NCBI GenBank assembly: GCA_024762995.1
Contig: JANTGI010000014.1
Location: 1 to 37,127 of the forward strand
Reading direction: 5' to 3'
Length of the DNA: 37,127 nucleotides
Source of the DNA: Saprospiraceae bacterium
GTDB lineage: Bacteria > Bacteroidota > Bacteroidia > Chitinophagales > Saprospiraceae
Below, in pieces: positions 23,996-32,810 of the stretch. Positions within the stretch are counted from its first letter, which is position 1. Each line of letters begins with the position of its first letter. Position numbers and translations under genes: made by a program. The notes beneath the pieces are model-generated. The model was not told the DNA's origin, ran no database searches, and worked only from the letters and a program-made list of their open reading frames with translations.

Positions 23996-26716
23996 ATGAA
24001 AGCCTATATCAACAACGAACCATACGAATTGGAAGCAGGGGAGACCTTACTCCATTTTATCCGTCGCCACAAAGGGGAAGATTATATCCCGACGCTTTGT
24101 GATGCGCCCAATTTATTTCCGTCCGGCTCTTGTCGATTGTGCACGGTCGATGTTAAGCTCGAAAAAGATGGCCCGGCAAAGGCTTTAGCTTCTTGTCACA
24201 CCTTTGTCGGCGAAGGCCAATATATTGATACTCACAGTGATAGCATTCTTCGCTTGCGCAAAAATATTATCGAATTGGTGTTGACGGATCATCCATTGGA
24301 TTGCCTGACTTGTGAAGTCAATAATAACTGCGAACTCCAAACCGTAGCGGCTCAAGTGGGCATCAGAGATGTCCGATATCCCCAGGGCAAAAATCATTTT
24401 GACCGCCCAAAAGACCTGAGTCACCCTTACCTGACCAGCGATATGTCTAAGTGCATCAACTGTTATCGGTGTGTGCGGGCTTGTGACGAAGTGCAAGGGC
24501 AAATGGTCTTGGCCGTAGCGGGGCGTGGATTTGACAGCCACATTATCAAGGGGATGGAAGAGAATTTTGAGCAATCAGATTGCGTGAGTTGTGGTGCTTG
24601 TGTGCAAGCCTGTCCGACGTCGGCCATTTCAGATATTTTTGAGTCTAAGTCGGTGAAAGTAGGGCAGACGGTTCGGACGATTTGCACCTATTGTGGGGTC
24701 GGTTGCAATCTGGATGTGTCTGTTTCTAACGGGCAAATCAACAGTATTACCGCTCCGTATGATGCTGAAGTCAACCAAGGACATACCTGCCTGAAAGGGC
24801 GATATGCCTTTGGATTTTATAATCATCCGGAGCGATTGACGGAGCCGATGATTCGTAAAAACGGGCAGTTAGAACCCGTCTCTTGGGAAGAAGCCTATGA
24901 CTACATTTCCGAAAGGTTGAATCATTTTAAAGTGACTTCCGGGCCGGACAGTATCGCCGCTATTTCGTCATCGAGATGCACCAACGAAGAGAATTATCTC
25001 ATGCAAAAGTTCTTGCGTGCCGTTATCGGAACCAATAACATTGACGGATGTGCCCGAGTTTGTCATTCGCCGACGGCTTTGGGTATGCAGCGCACATTTG
25101 GGACGGGGGCAGCGACCAATTCCGTGGCTGACATTCAGCATACAGATTGTATTATGGTAGTGGGCGCCAATCCCACATCTGCCCATCCGGTTACGGGCGC
25201 AAAGATTAAGCAATTTGCGATGAAGCACAATAATCTCATCGTCATTGATCCCCGCAAAACGGAACTCGCTAAATATGCTAAATATCACCTAGCATTGCGT
25301 CCGGGCACTAATGTAGCGGTACTCAATATGATGATGTACTACATTCTCGAAGAAGGTCTGCAAAATCAAGCTTTTGTGGACAGTCGGACGGAAGGATTTG
25401 CGGCTTTCGCCAAAGAAATACGTGCCATAGATTTGGATGAATTAGAAGCGATAAGCGGTGTCAATCGGATGTTGGTTCGTCGGGCTGCCATCGCGTATGC
25501 TACCGCCCCCAATGCGATGTCCTTCCATGGATTGGGAGTGACCGAACATAGCCAAGGGACTTTTGCGGTGATGCAAATAGCCGATTTGGCTTTGCTGACC
25601 GGTAATATTGGACGAAAGGGCGTAGGCGTCAATCCGTTGCGTGGTCAAAACAATGTGCAAGGAGCGGCAGATATGGGCGTTCAACCCCATCAAGGAGCGG
25701 GTTATTTGGATGTCAACCTTGCGGAAAATATAGACCTTTATCAAAAATTCTATGGGGTTGAGTTGCCCAAAAAAGAAGGTTTGAAAACGCCCCACATGTT
25801 TGACGCAGCCCTTGCGGGAAAATTAAAAGCCCTATGGATTATCGGGGAAGATGTCGTCCAAACTGACCCGAATACCCGGAAAATCATCAAAGCTTTGGAA
25901 AAAACCGACTTGGTCATCGTCCAAGAATTATTCTTGACGGAAACCGCCAAATATGCGGATGTCGTACTCCCGGGGGTATCCTTCTTGGAGAAAAGCGGCA
26001 CTTTCACCAATGGAGAACGCCGGGTGCAGCGTGTCCAAAAAGTAGTCGAACCCATCGGCAACGCCAAGCCGGACGGCCAAATCATCGTTGACATCATGAA
26101 CAAAATGGGCTATGCCCAAGCCCCGTATGCTCCGGACACGATGTTGGAAGAAATCTCCCAAGTGGTCCCCTTCTTTGCGGGCATCACATGGCAAGGATTG
26201 GGCAAAAACGGGCTTCAATGGCCGGTCACTAAAGATGGTCAAGACACCAAGATACTCCATGCAGAGACCTTCAAACGGGGGAAAGGATATTTTGAATTTC
26301 ACCCATTCGCCGAAACCGAAGAATTGGAAGCCAATGCCAAAGATTATCCATTTATCTTGACCACTAATCGAGATTTGGAGCACTACAACTGCGGCGCCAT
26401 GACCCGGCGCACCCATAATGTCGAAATCAATACCGAAGATGTCCTTTGGATTAATCCCGTTGATGCGGCATCCAAAGGTATCAAAGACGGCATGATGGTT
26501 TGTGTCGAATCGCCCCGCGGCAAAGTCGATATCAAGGCCTTCATTACGGAAGGAGTGAAACTGGGCATTTTGAGCACGACCTTCCATTTCCCGGACATTA
26601 TGGTCAACAACCTGACTTCCGATGTGATGGATTCCGAAGCTTTTTGCCCGGAATATAAGGTGGTGGCTGTGCGGATACGGAAGGCGCGAAAGGGGATGAT
26701 GGTCACGAGAGATTAG
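23996..26716 (+). CDS. fdhA: Molybdenum formate dehydrogenase catalytic subunit, NuoG/FdsA type
   Basis: The 906-residue protein carries, in order: a [2Fe-2S] domain (C35, C46, C49, C67) and a His-Cys [4Fe-4S] site (H99, C103, C106, C112). Two ferredoxin clusters follow (C153/156/159/163 and C196/199/202/206), then the molybdopterin Fe4S4 domain (C230, C233, C237, C265). The active-site cysteine Cys356 is in RVCHSPT with the neighbouring His357, so it is the cysteine form, not selenocysteine. The rest is molybdopterin oxidoreductase plus the dinucleotide-binding C-terminal domain (TTNRDLEHYNCGAMTRR). It oxidises formate to CO2 in the cytoplasm; no Tat signal is present. It forms the operon with fdhD and the NuoEF fusion. 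Confidence 0.97.
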   Translation: MKAYINNEPYELEAGETLLHFIRRHKGEDYIPTLCDAPNLFPSGSCRLCTVDVKLEKDGPAKALASCHTFVGEGQYIDTHSDSILRLRKNIIELVLTDHPLDCLTCEVNNNCELQTVAAQVGIRDVRYPQGKNHFDRPKDLSHPYLTSDMSKCINCYRCVRACDEVQGQMVLAVAGRGFDSHIIKGMEENFEQSDCVSCGACVQACPTSAISDIFESKSVKVGQTVRTICTYCGVGCNLDVSVSNGQINSITAPYDAEVNQGHTCLKGRYAFGFYNHPERLTEPMIRKNGQLEPVSWEEAYDYISERLNHFKVTSGPDSIAAISSSRCTNEENYLMQKFLRAVIGTNNIDGCARVCHSPTALGMQRTFGTGAATNSVADIQHTDCIMVVGANPTSAHPVTGAKIKQFAMKHNNLIVIDPRKTELAKYAKYHLALRPGTNVAVLNMMMYYILEEGLQNQAFVDSRTEGFAAFAKEIRAIDLDELEAISGVNRMLVRRAAIAYATAPNAMSFHGLGVTEHSQGTFAVMQIADLALLTGNIGRKGVGVNPLRGQNNVQGAADMGVQPHQGAGYLDVNLAENIDLYQKFYGVELPKKEGLKTPHMFDAALAGKLKALWIIGEDVVQTDPNTRKIIKALEKTDLVIVQELFLTETAKYADVVLPGVSFLEKSGTFTNGERRVQRVQKVVEPIGNAKPDGQIIVDIMNKMGYAQAPYAPDTMLEEISQVVPFFAGITWQGLGKNGLQWPVTKDGQDTKILHAETFKRGKGYFEFHPFAETEELEANAKDYPFILTTNRDLEHYNCGAMTRRTHNVEINTEDVLWINPVDAASKGIKDGMMVCVESPRGKVDIKAFITEGVKLGILSTTFHFPDIMVNNLTSDVMDSEAFCPEYKVVAVRIRKARKGMMVTRD

Positions 26717-26750
26717 ATTTCACAAATCTTTATTTTGTAAATCTCTCGTG
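26704..26750. terminator. Bidirectional hairpin between fdhA and the TonB-dependent receptor gene
   Basis: The 11-bp perfect arms CACGAGAGATT (26704-26714) and AATCTCTCGTG (26740-26750) have an inner stem ACAAA/TTTGT. The left arm overlaps the last codons of fdhA. Placed between convergent genes, it may stop transcription from both sides, although T runs are short. Confidence 0.6.
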
Positions 26751-26762
26751 AATCTCGTGAAC

Positions 26763-29291
26763 CTAAAACTCCATGCGTAGCCGTACATTCAGCCGTCGTG
26801 ATGAAAGGTGATTGGGGACAGCGTATTGGCGTTTGAAAATAGTTTTTATCCAGGTGTAGGAAGCGACGTTGGAGACTTTCATCATGTTGAATACTTCAAA
26901 ACTCAGCCAAGTACTCCGGGTAAATCGCAAGGGATGTCTCGGTCTTTTGGCGGCACGTCCTTCATCCCATAGTAAAAAGGCAAATCCCATGTCCACACGA
27001 TGATAGGCCTTGTACCGATAGGGATTGCGGTAGCGAATATTGTTGTCTTTTATGCCGAAAGGCAATCCGGAGCCTATGGATAAATTCATGTGCATTTTTA
27101 CATTTTTATTGTTTTTTAAGTAATCTTGAAAAAACATGGATAGATTCATGAATTGATCGGTGGGACGGGGTACGTATTTGACAAAAATAGAATCGGGTTT
27201 GCCAATTTCTCGTTTGTAGTGTTCCACGCCGTCTAAGGCTTCTCTCGCACGTAAAAAAGAAAGGTTAATCCAAGACTCGGCATCCGGTACAAATTCGCCA
27301 TTGATGCGCAAGTCCAAACCGGTGACGTAGCCTTTGGCGTTGTTTTCTCCGGCATAACGGATACGGACATTATCTTGGTCGTAGGAGACAAGGTCCCACA
27401 GTCGTTTGTAATAGGCTTCTGTGGTAAACCTGAATTTCTTGGGTACCTTTTTTCCTGCAAAGAAATCCCAAGTAAACCCACCTACAAAGTGCATGGATTT
27501 TTGCGCAAGCACATTTTTATTCACGACACCGCTTAGATTGCGCATCTCTCGATAAAAGGGTGGTTGGTAGTACATGCCTACAGCAAAACGATAGCTTATG
27601 TCTCGTTTTCCCCGCAAGGGCTTATAAGTCAACTGTGCGCGCGGCGTCACAAAAGGTTCTTTATTGGTATCCCAGTATCCGGCTCGGACTCCGGCGACAA
27701 TTTTTATCTCCCGGACACTGTCTTTTTGCACGGTATAAGCATCTTGCACGTAGGCAGAATACCGCATGGAGACCAATTTGTTTTTGGACTTTAAAACACT
27801 GCTCAAAAACAAGGAATCCGGGCTGTACGGGAGAGAGTACAAGGCGGAGTCTAGGCGTTCCCATTCATTCAGTTTGTCGGCAATGTCTTCGCGTTGGATT
27901 TTGGCTCCCCATTGCAAAAAATGGTTTCTTTTTGTTTGGCTATTGTCTTCTAATTGAATTTCCAGACCGCCCTTATGGGCAAAATTGGTCACATTGCTTT
28001 GTAGGTGATTGCGCGCATAGGTGTGTTGTGTGCCCGCTCCCAAAATAGAGACAAAATCCCCTTCTGTTTCACTACCCAATTGGGTGTCCACTTGCCCCAA
28101 TAAGTACTGACCTTGGATGTCAAAACGCTCATATTCATCACTTTGGTAAGAAGAAACCAACCATTTTAGGTAGTACGGATTATGCTCGGTGTTGGACAGG
28201 TAGGTGAGTGAAGTACCCCCGAAAGCAGTGGTAAAATCATCTTTTTCTCCGCCTTCAAAAACAGAATACAGTTTTAGGGCAAAGTTGACTAAGCCGAAGC
28301 TGGTACTACGGGTTTGCGGCGTAAAATGGTAGGTGCTTTTGTTGTAGTTGCCCAAGGCAGCCCATTGCCAATGTGGATTAAAGTCATAAGTGAGATGTGC
28401 CTGTACATCCGTAAAATTGGGTAGATATTCTCCTTCTACATCTAAGGTCGAAAGAAGGTATTTGGTGGTTTTGTAGCGTGCGCCCATTAAGTAGCGAAAT
28501 TTTTTCTTTTTACCGGTGCCTTCGATGTGGGCAGAGCCCCCCAAAAAACTTATCCCGACAGACGCGCGTAACGAGTCCGGTCTCTTGTAGTGAATATCCA
28601 AAACGGAGGACATCTTGTCTCCAAATCTAGGTTGGAATCCACCCGACGAAAAATAAATATCCTTCACCAAATCAATATTCGGAAAGGTCAGCCCTTCTTG
28701 CTGCCCGGAACGAATCAACTGCGGGCGATAAATCTCAAAGTCATTGACATAGACTAGATTCTCATCGTAATTACCACCCCGAACATTATACTGCGAGCTT
28801 AATTCTCCCCCCGATCCACTGCTGACCCCTAGGCCTATACTCGGTAAAACGGCTTCTAAATTGCCGGAAGCATTTGGCATTCGGAGTAGTTTTTTGGCAT
28901 CTTCTCTGACCATGCCGGGTGTTTCGATTTTACTTTCTTTGACGATGACTTCGATATCTGACTCCTCTAATACCAACTCAAAATCCAATTTCTTTTTCTC
29001 ACCGGCACGCATGGCATCCACCACAAAACGTCCACCTTTGTAACCGGCACGAGAGATAATCAGGGTGTGTGGTTTGCCGGCTTCTAAGGTCAAGGAATAG
29101 TGGCCGTTAATATCGGATTGGGCAGATGACGAAGTGCTTTCGACATAAATGGTGGCAAATTCTACCGGCTGCTCCGTCAAAAAATCAGTGACTTGTCCAT
29201 ATATCGTAACGGTAAGACCTTCTTGGGCTTGCGCCAAAAAAGTCATTGTCAAGAATAGAGAAAGTATCGTAAATCGTAAAAAATGCTTCAT
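26763..29291 (-). CDS. TonB-dependent outer-membrane receptor with CarboxypepD_reg-like N-domain
   Basis: The 842-residue protein starts at ATG 29291 with signal peptide MKHFLRFTILSLFLTMTFLA followed by QAQ. A carboxypeptidase-regulatory-like domain follows (about 25-110, TVTIYGQVTDFLTEQPVEFATIYVES). The plug (about 125-235) includes SSGSGGELSSQYNVRGGNYD and RFGDKMSSVLDIHYKRP, and a long beta-barrel ends in LNVRLRMEF with the terminal aromatic expected for outer-membrane insertion. Such receptors import large nutrients using TonB energy; the ligand is unknown and no SusD partner is adjacent. The longer frame to 29318 adds nine residues ahead of the signal peptide and is less likely. Confidence 0.94.
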   Translation of the reverse strand: MKHFLRFTILSLFLTMTFLAQAQEGLTVTIYGQVTDFLTEQPVEFATIYVESTSSSAQSDINGHYSLTLEAGKPHTLIISRAGYKGGRFVVDAMRAGEKKKLDFELVLEESDIEVIVKESKIETPGMVREDAKKLLRMPNASGNLEAVLPSIGLGVSSGSGGELSSQYNVRGGNYDENLVYVNDFEIYRPQLIRSGQQEGLTFPNIDLVKDIYFSSGGFQPRFGDKMSSVLDIHYKRPDSLRASVGISFLGGSAHIEGTGKKKKFRYLMGARYKTTKYLLSTLDVEGEYLPNFTDVQAHLTYDFNPHWQWAALGNYNKSTYHFTPQTRSTSFGLVNFALKLYSVFEGGEKDDFTTAFGGTSLTYLSNTEHNPYYLKWLVSSYQSDEYERFDIQGQYLLGQVDTQLGSETEGDFVSILGAGTQHTYARNHLQSNVTNFAHKGGLEIQLEDNSQTKRNHFLQWGAKIQREDIADKLNEWERLDSALYSLPYSPDSLFLSSVLKSKNKLVSMRYSAYVQDAYTVQKDSVREIKIVAGVRAGYWDTNKEPFVTPRAQLTYKPLRGKRDISYRFAVGMYYQPPFYREMRNLSGVVNKNVLAQKSMHFVGGFTWDFFAGKKVPKKFRFTTEAYYKRLWDLVSYDQDNVRIRYAGENNAKGYVTGLDLRINGEFVPDAESWINLSFLRAREALDGVEHYKREIGKPDSIFVKYVPRPTDQFMNLSMFFQDYLKNNKNVKMHMNLSIGSGLPFGIKDNNIRYRNPYRYKAYHRVDMGFAFLLWDEGRAAKRPRHPLRFTRSTWLSFEVFNMMKVSNVASYTWIKTIFKRQYAVPNHLSSRRLNVRLRMEF

Positions 29292-29488
29292 GGAGAAGTG
29301 ATTAATTAGCTTTCGCAAAAGGGATAAATGGTAATCACCATTGATTAAGTGTCAAAGAAAGACAATTTAGAACGAAAGTTTTGATTTTGTGGTGCTTTTT
29401 TTATTGATTTTATTTGAAGTGTTGGTTTAAGCTTCGGCCTTCTTGGCGCACATAGGCTGTAGCGGTGGGCAGACAGGGACTTCGTGAC

Positions 29489-29624
29489 CGGTATGACGGT
29501 GTTACGGTACAGCGGTATAACGGTGCAACGGTGCAACGGTGCAACAGTATAACGGTGCAACGGTATGACGGTATAGCGGTATAACGGTGCAACGGTGCAA
29601 CGGTACAATGGTACAACGGTATGA
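29489..29624. repeat. Octamer tandem array (CGGTRYAA family, 17 units)
   Basis: Seventeen consecutive 8-base units are readable in register, mostly CGGTGCAA, CGGTATAA, CGGTATGA or CGGTACAA, with single-base variants (CAGTATAA, TGGTACAA). No spacers occur, so it is not a CRISPR array. The unit is the reverse complement family of TTACACCG at 12227-12282, but more diverse. Confidence 0.93.
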
Positions 29625-29705
29625 CTTATTCTTGGTTTTGTCTCAACTCGGTTATAACCCAATAACAACGGGCTTTTTTAAGTGCCGAAACCTATTTAGT
29701 TACTC

Positions 29706-29713
29706 TATTTTTG
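29706..29713 (+). promoter_or_regulatory. Possible -7 box TATTTTTG upstream of the ECF sigma operon
   Basis: This perfect TAnnTTTG match lies about 140 bases before the sigma gene start. The long leader and missing -33 TTG make it tentative. Confidence 0.3.
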
Positions 29714-29855
29714 TCTTTTAGGCAACTATTCGCGCATTTGTTGCACATATTCAAAAGAATAAGGCGATGTTGTCCTACGGTAGATGGAAGATAGTTACAC
29801 CTGATTGGAAATGTTCGGAAGTGATTCGTCTAATTAAATCATCAAACTTGACTTT

Positions 29856-30398
29856 TTGAGAGCAAAGGAAAGAGAATTAATCAAAAAATGCCTTAAAGGT
29901 CACCAGAGTGCACAACGTGCTTTGTATCTGAATTATCGCGTCAAATGGTATATGGTCTGCCTTAGATATGCCCATTGTAAGCCGGATGCAGATGATATGC
30001 TCCAAGAAGGGCTTATTTCCATTTTTCGGGATTTGAAGCAGTTTGATGTGCGCAAAGGAAGTTTTGGGGCTTGGTCCAATCGGGTCTTGGTTAATGCGAT
30101 CTTGCAGTATTTGCGCAAATGGAAGAAATTGAAATTGAACGATGATTTTCAAGAAATGTCTCAAATTCTCATAGAGGATGAAGATGTATTTAGTACGATG
30201 AGTGCAAAGGAGTTAACCCTTCTTATTCAGCAATTGCCCACCGGTTACCGTATTGTTTTTAATTTGTATGTCATTGAAGGATACAAACACAGAGAAATTG
30301 CGGAGTTATTGAATATTTCAGAAAATACTTCAAAGACACAGTTATTAAAAGCGAAGAAAATGTTACGTGTTAGATTGGAGAATATCCTGCAAAGCTAG
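29856..30398 (+). CDS. ECF-type RNA polymerase sigma factor
   Basis: The 180-residue sigma-70 family protein has region 2 at about residues 20-90 (ALYLNYRVKWYMVCLRYA, DADDMLQEGLISIFRDLKQFD, FGAWSNRVLVNAILQYLR). Region 4 lies at about 125-172 (LPTGYRIVFNLYVIEGYKHREIAELLNIS), with the HTH ENTSKTQLLKAKKMLR. It recruits RNA polymerase to its own promoter set, probably including this operon. The start is TTG 29856; no in-frame ATG precedes region 2. It sits four bases upstream of the ATG of a membrane protein that is likely to be its regulator, the typical place of an anti-sigma factor. Confidence 0.94.
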   Translation: MRAKERELIKKCLKGHQSAQRALYLNYRVKWYMVCLRYAHCKPDADDMLQEGLISIFRDLKQFDVRKGSFGAWSNRVLVNAILQYLRKWKKLKLNDDFQEMSQILIEDEDVFSTMSAKELTLLIQQLPTGYRIVFNLYVIEGYKHREIAELLNISENTSKTQLLKAKKMLRVRLENILQS

Positions 30399-30402
30399 AA
30401 AT

Positions 30403-31818
30403 ATGAAGACACCTTTAGAAGATTTTTTTAAGCGTATGTTCTCTACATCTATGGAAGAGGAAGGGTGGAATGTGCCCTCTGATGATATTTGGGAAAAAGC
30501 TTTACCACATTTTCGAGAAGAGAAGACTAACCGAAAATTTTGGATATGGTTGATTAGTCTAGGGATGTTGCTATTGCTGTGTTTGGGGGTTATGGTCAGA
30601 TTTCAAGTATTTACTCCTAAAGAAGCTCCCACCAATCAGGAAAAAGACCTGGTTATTCCGGATAAACAGTTTGCCGAAAAGCAGGATATTCTCCTTAAGC
30701 CTAGTGCGGTGAGAGAACAACCCATAGAGCAGAATATCACCCCAACCAATAGTCTCCAAAGAAAGCATTCCGAAAGGCCCAATACGGGATCATCCGTGAC
30801 TCCATCTTCAAGGAGGCCAGAGAATGTGAAGCTAAGAAGAAAGGATGTCCCGATGGTAAAGCATTTGGTATCTATAACAGACCTTTCGGTGTTAGATGAA
30901 AAAAAGGGTGTGACGATTACATCTTCTGACTCCTTTTCCAAAAGGGGCCCATCCGTACTAATCTTAGAGAATTTGCCTTCTTTAATTCATCATCCCTTAA
31001 AAACTCCGTCTTATCAAATAAGTCGTTTGCAAAATGATATTAAAATTAATAAACCGCGCAAATGGTTTGTTTCAATTCTCGCAGCACCGAGTTTTTCCCG
31101 AATGGATATACGACCTTTGGATGGTAGTCATATAAAAGGGAGTAAGCAGTTTCAATTTTCCGATAATTTTGAAATAGGTGTGAGTAAATTTTTTAGTCAA
31201 CATTGGGGGGTATATACCGGATTGGGATTAATTTCTGTTCGCAGTAAAACAGAGACCAAAAATTCAATTGGGTACAATCCAACAACAGAGCATGTGTGGT
31301 CATCGAGCTCCATGGCGAATGACTTAACTTTTCAAACATCGACTTCTCTAGGCGATTATCGGATGTCATCGGTTGTGATACGACCCAATTCTATGCCTAT
31401 TTCCAATGGCGAAACTATTGATGTCTATTTGACTAATAATCAATTGGTTAGGTATTTGAATATACCTGTTGAGTTGCAATATAAACGTTCTTTTCAATCT
31501 CCTTTTTTGATGTATTCATCAGTAGGAGTAGATATGAACTTTTTGCTTGACGATAAAACCCAAACGGCAGGCAAGATGATGCATGGGCTCGATCAGATGG
31601 CAGCAACACCCATGACTTTGCATCGCATGACCCCGTTGGCTAAAACGGTATGGAGCGCCCATTTAGGCTTAGGTGTGGAAAGAAAAATATGGACTCATTT
31701 ATCAGGATTTGTGGGAGGAAAATACAGATATGGTTTGACTCCATCTGCAAGTCATGTCGGGCAGAAGACATTTCTTCATAGTTTACAGCTAGAAATGGGT
31801 TTTCGGTATGCCTTATAG
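30403..31818 (+). CDS. Membrane protein with cytoplasmic head, single helix, periplasmic linker and outer-membrane-type barrel; candidate anti-sigma factor
   Basis: The 471-residue protein starts at ATG 30403, four bases after the sigma stop. Residues 1-45 form a short head with WNVPSDDIWEKALPHF, resembling the P-x-x-W element at the N-terminus of many Bacteroidota sigma-linked membrane proteins. About 46-67 is one strong transmembrane helix (FWIWLISLGMLLLLCLGVMV). About 70-215 is a polar Lys/Arg/Ser/Pro-rich linker. About 218-471 has beta-barrel character (WFVSILAAPSFSRMDIRPL, HWGVYTGLGLISVRSKT, ending LQLEMGFRYAL). There is no cleavable signal peptide. By position it should control the sigma factor; a link between inner and outer membrane in one chain is inference. 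Alternatively the helix is cleaved or the barrel stays periplasmic. Confidence 0.8.
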   Translation: MKTPLEDFFKRMFSTSMEEEGWNVPSDDIWEKALPHFREEKTNRKFWIWLISLGMLLLLCLGVMVRFQVFTPKEAPTNQEKDLVIPDKQFAEKQDILLKPSAVREQPIEQNITPTNSLQRKHSERPNTGSSVTPSSRRPENVKLRRKDVPMVKHLVSITDLSVLDEKKGVTITSSDSFSKRGPSVLILENLPSLIHHPLKTPSYQISRLQNDIKINKPRKWFVSILAAPSFSRMDIRPLDGSHIKGSKQFQFSDNFEIGVSKFFSQHWGVYTGLGLISVRSKTETKNSIGYNPTTEHVWSSSSMANDLTFQTSTSLGDYRMSSVVIRPNSMPISNGETIDVYLTNNQLVRYLNIPVELQYKRSFQSPFLMYSSVGVDMNFLLDDKTQTAGKMMHGLDQMAATPMTLHRMTPLAKTVWSAHLGLGVERKIWTHLSGFVGGKYRYGLTPSASHVGQKTFLHSLQLEMGFRYAL

Positions 31819-31902
31819 ATTTTTCAGGCAACTGTTTTTGGGAGATTAGCATATTAAAGGTGACAGTCATTTTGACAATTACTCATTTTAATATTATCTC
31901 AA

Positions 31903-32781
31903 ATGAAAAATCTTTTTTTAATTTTAACAGCGGTTGTTTTAACTGTTTTGTCTTCTTGCAAGAAAGATGAAGCCAGTTTTTCAGATCTGACTCTTGACTT
32001 GACGGGGTTAGAAGACTTGGGTGGAAACTTTGTTTATGAAGGATGGTTAGTGGTGGATGGCACACCCATCACTACCGGTACTTTTAGTGTGAATAGTAGT
32101 GGTGTATTGTCCAAGACAAAATTTCCAATAGACAGTGACCAGTTGCAGAAAGCTTCGGATTTTGTGTTGACAATCGAGCCGGCAAATGATTCGGATCCGG
32201 CACCTGCTTCCACACATCTTTTGTCCGGTTCCTTCTCGGGAAATACAGCAATGGTGACCACCGCTACTGTAGCAGACTTTTCAAATGTTTCCGGTAAGTA
32301 TATATTGGCGACTCCTACCAACGGCCCGATGTCCAGTGAAAATAGTGGTATTTGGTTTTTGGATTTGAGCACAGGCGCCCCCACAGAGGGGTTGAAATTG
32401 CCTACGCTATCCAGTGGTTGGAAGTATGAGGGGTGGGTCGTGATTAATGGGACTCCGGTTTCAACAGGTACGTTTACCAATACGAAGGCAACAGATGAGT
32501 TTGATGGTTATAGTGGCCCTATGGCATTAGGAATGGTCAATGGCTCCGATGGCTTTTTTCCCGGAGAAGATTTTTTGAAAGCGGCGCCTACCGGGCTTAG
32601 TTTTCCTACGAATATCGCAGGAGGGAAAGCAGTGATAAGTGTGGAGCCATTTCCGGATAATAGTGCCGCTCCTTTTACGATTAAGCCTTTGGTTGGAGAT
32701 ATTCCTGCCGATGCAGTTGATCATGTTAATTACGAAATGAGTAAAAACACTACTATGCCAATGGGTAGCGTGAGTAGATAG
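31903..32781 (+). CDS. Lipoprotein with two RskA-like anti-sigma sensor modules
   Basis: The 292-residue protein has lipoprotein signal peptide LILTAVVLTVLSSC (Cys19). Two related modules follow: YEGWLVVDGTPITTGTF at residues 45-61 with FVLTIEPANDSDPAPASTHL, and YEGWVVINGTPVSTGTF at 175-191 with AVISVEPFPDNSAAPF. These resemble the extracytoplasmic domain of RskA-type anti-sigma factors, where a W-x-x-x-x-G-x-P-x-x-x-G-x-F strand and an EP-rich strand are conserved, but there is no transmembrane helix or sigma-binding head. It is probably co-transcribed with the sigma and barrel genes (84 bases after the latter). A sensor role is inference. Confidence 0.82.
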   Translation: MKNLFLILTAVVLTVLSSCKKDEASFSDLTLDLTGLEDLGGNFVYEGWLVVDGTPITTGTFSVNSSGVLSKTKFPIDSDQLQKASDFVLTIEPANDSDPAPASTHLLSGSFSGNTAMVTTATVADFSNVSGKYILATPTNGPMSSENSGIWFLDLSTGAPTEGLKLPTLSSGWKYEGWVVINGTPVSTGTFTNTKATDEFDGYSGPMALGMVNGSDGFFPGEDFLKAAPTGLSFPTNIAGGKAVISVEPFPDNSAAPFTIKPLVGDIPADAVDHVNYEMSKNTTMPMGSVSR

Positions 32782-32810
32782 GTAGCTGACTAAACAGTGA
32801 CCTAAACTTT

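Larger units (their letters stand above)
29292..29855. other. Repeat-bearing intergenic region upstream of the ECF sigma operon
   Basis: The 564-base gap separates divergent transcripts (receptor on -, sigma on +). It contains the octamer array at 29489-29624 and one perfect -7-like box at 29706. An open frame on the - strand across the array is repeat-derived and rejected. Confidence 0.7.

Noticed and set aside
27560-28048. 162-residue + strand frame inside the TonB-dependent receptor gene
   Set aside because: It is an antisense shadow of a well-supported receptor; long frames at 25928-26587 and 35153-35713 are rejected for the same reason.
29489-29624. CRISPR array
   Set aside because: Units are contiguous octamers with no spacers, and no cas genes are present; the same applies to 12211-12298 and 36951-37127.
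29345-29668. 107-residue open frame rich in PLYRYTVAPLHR-type repeats
   Set aside because: It is generated by the octamer array (three 8-base units equal eight residues) and has no start context or conserved part.
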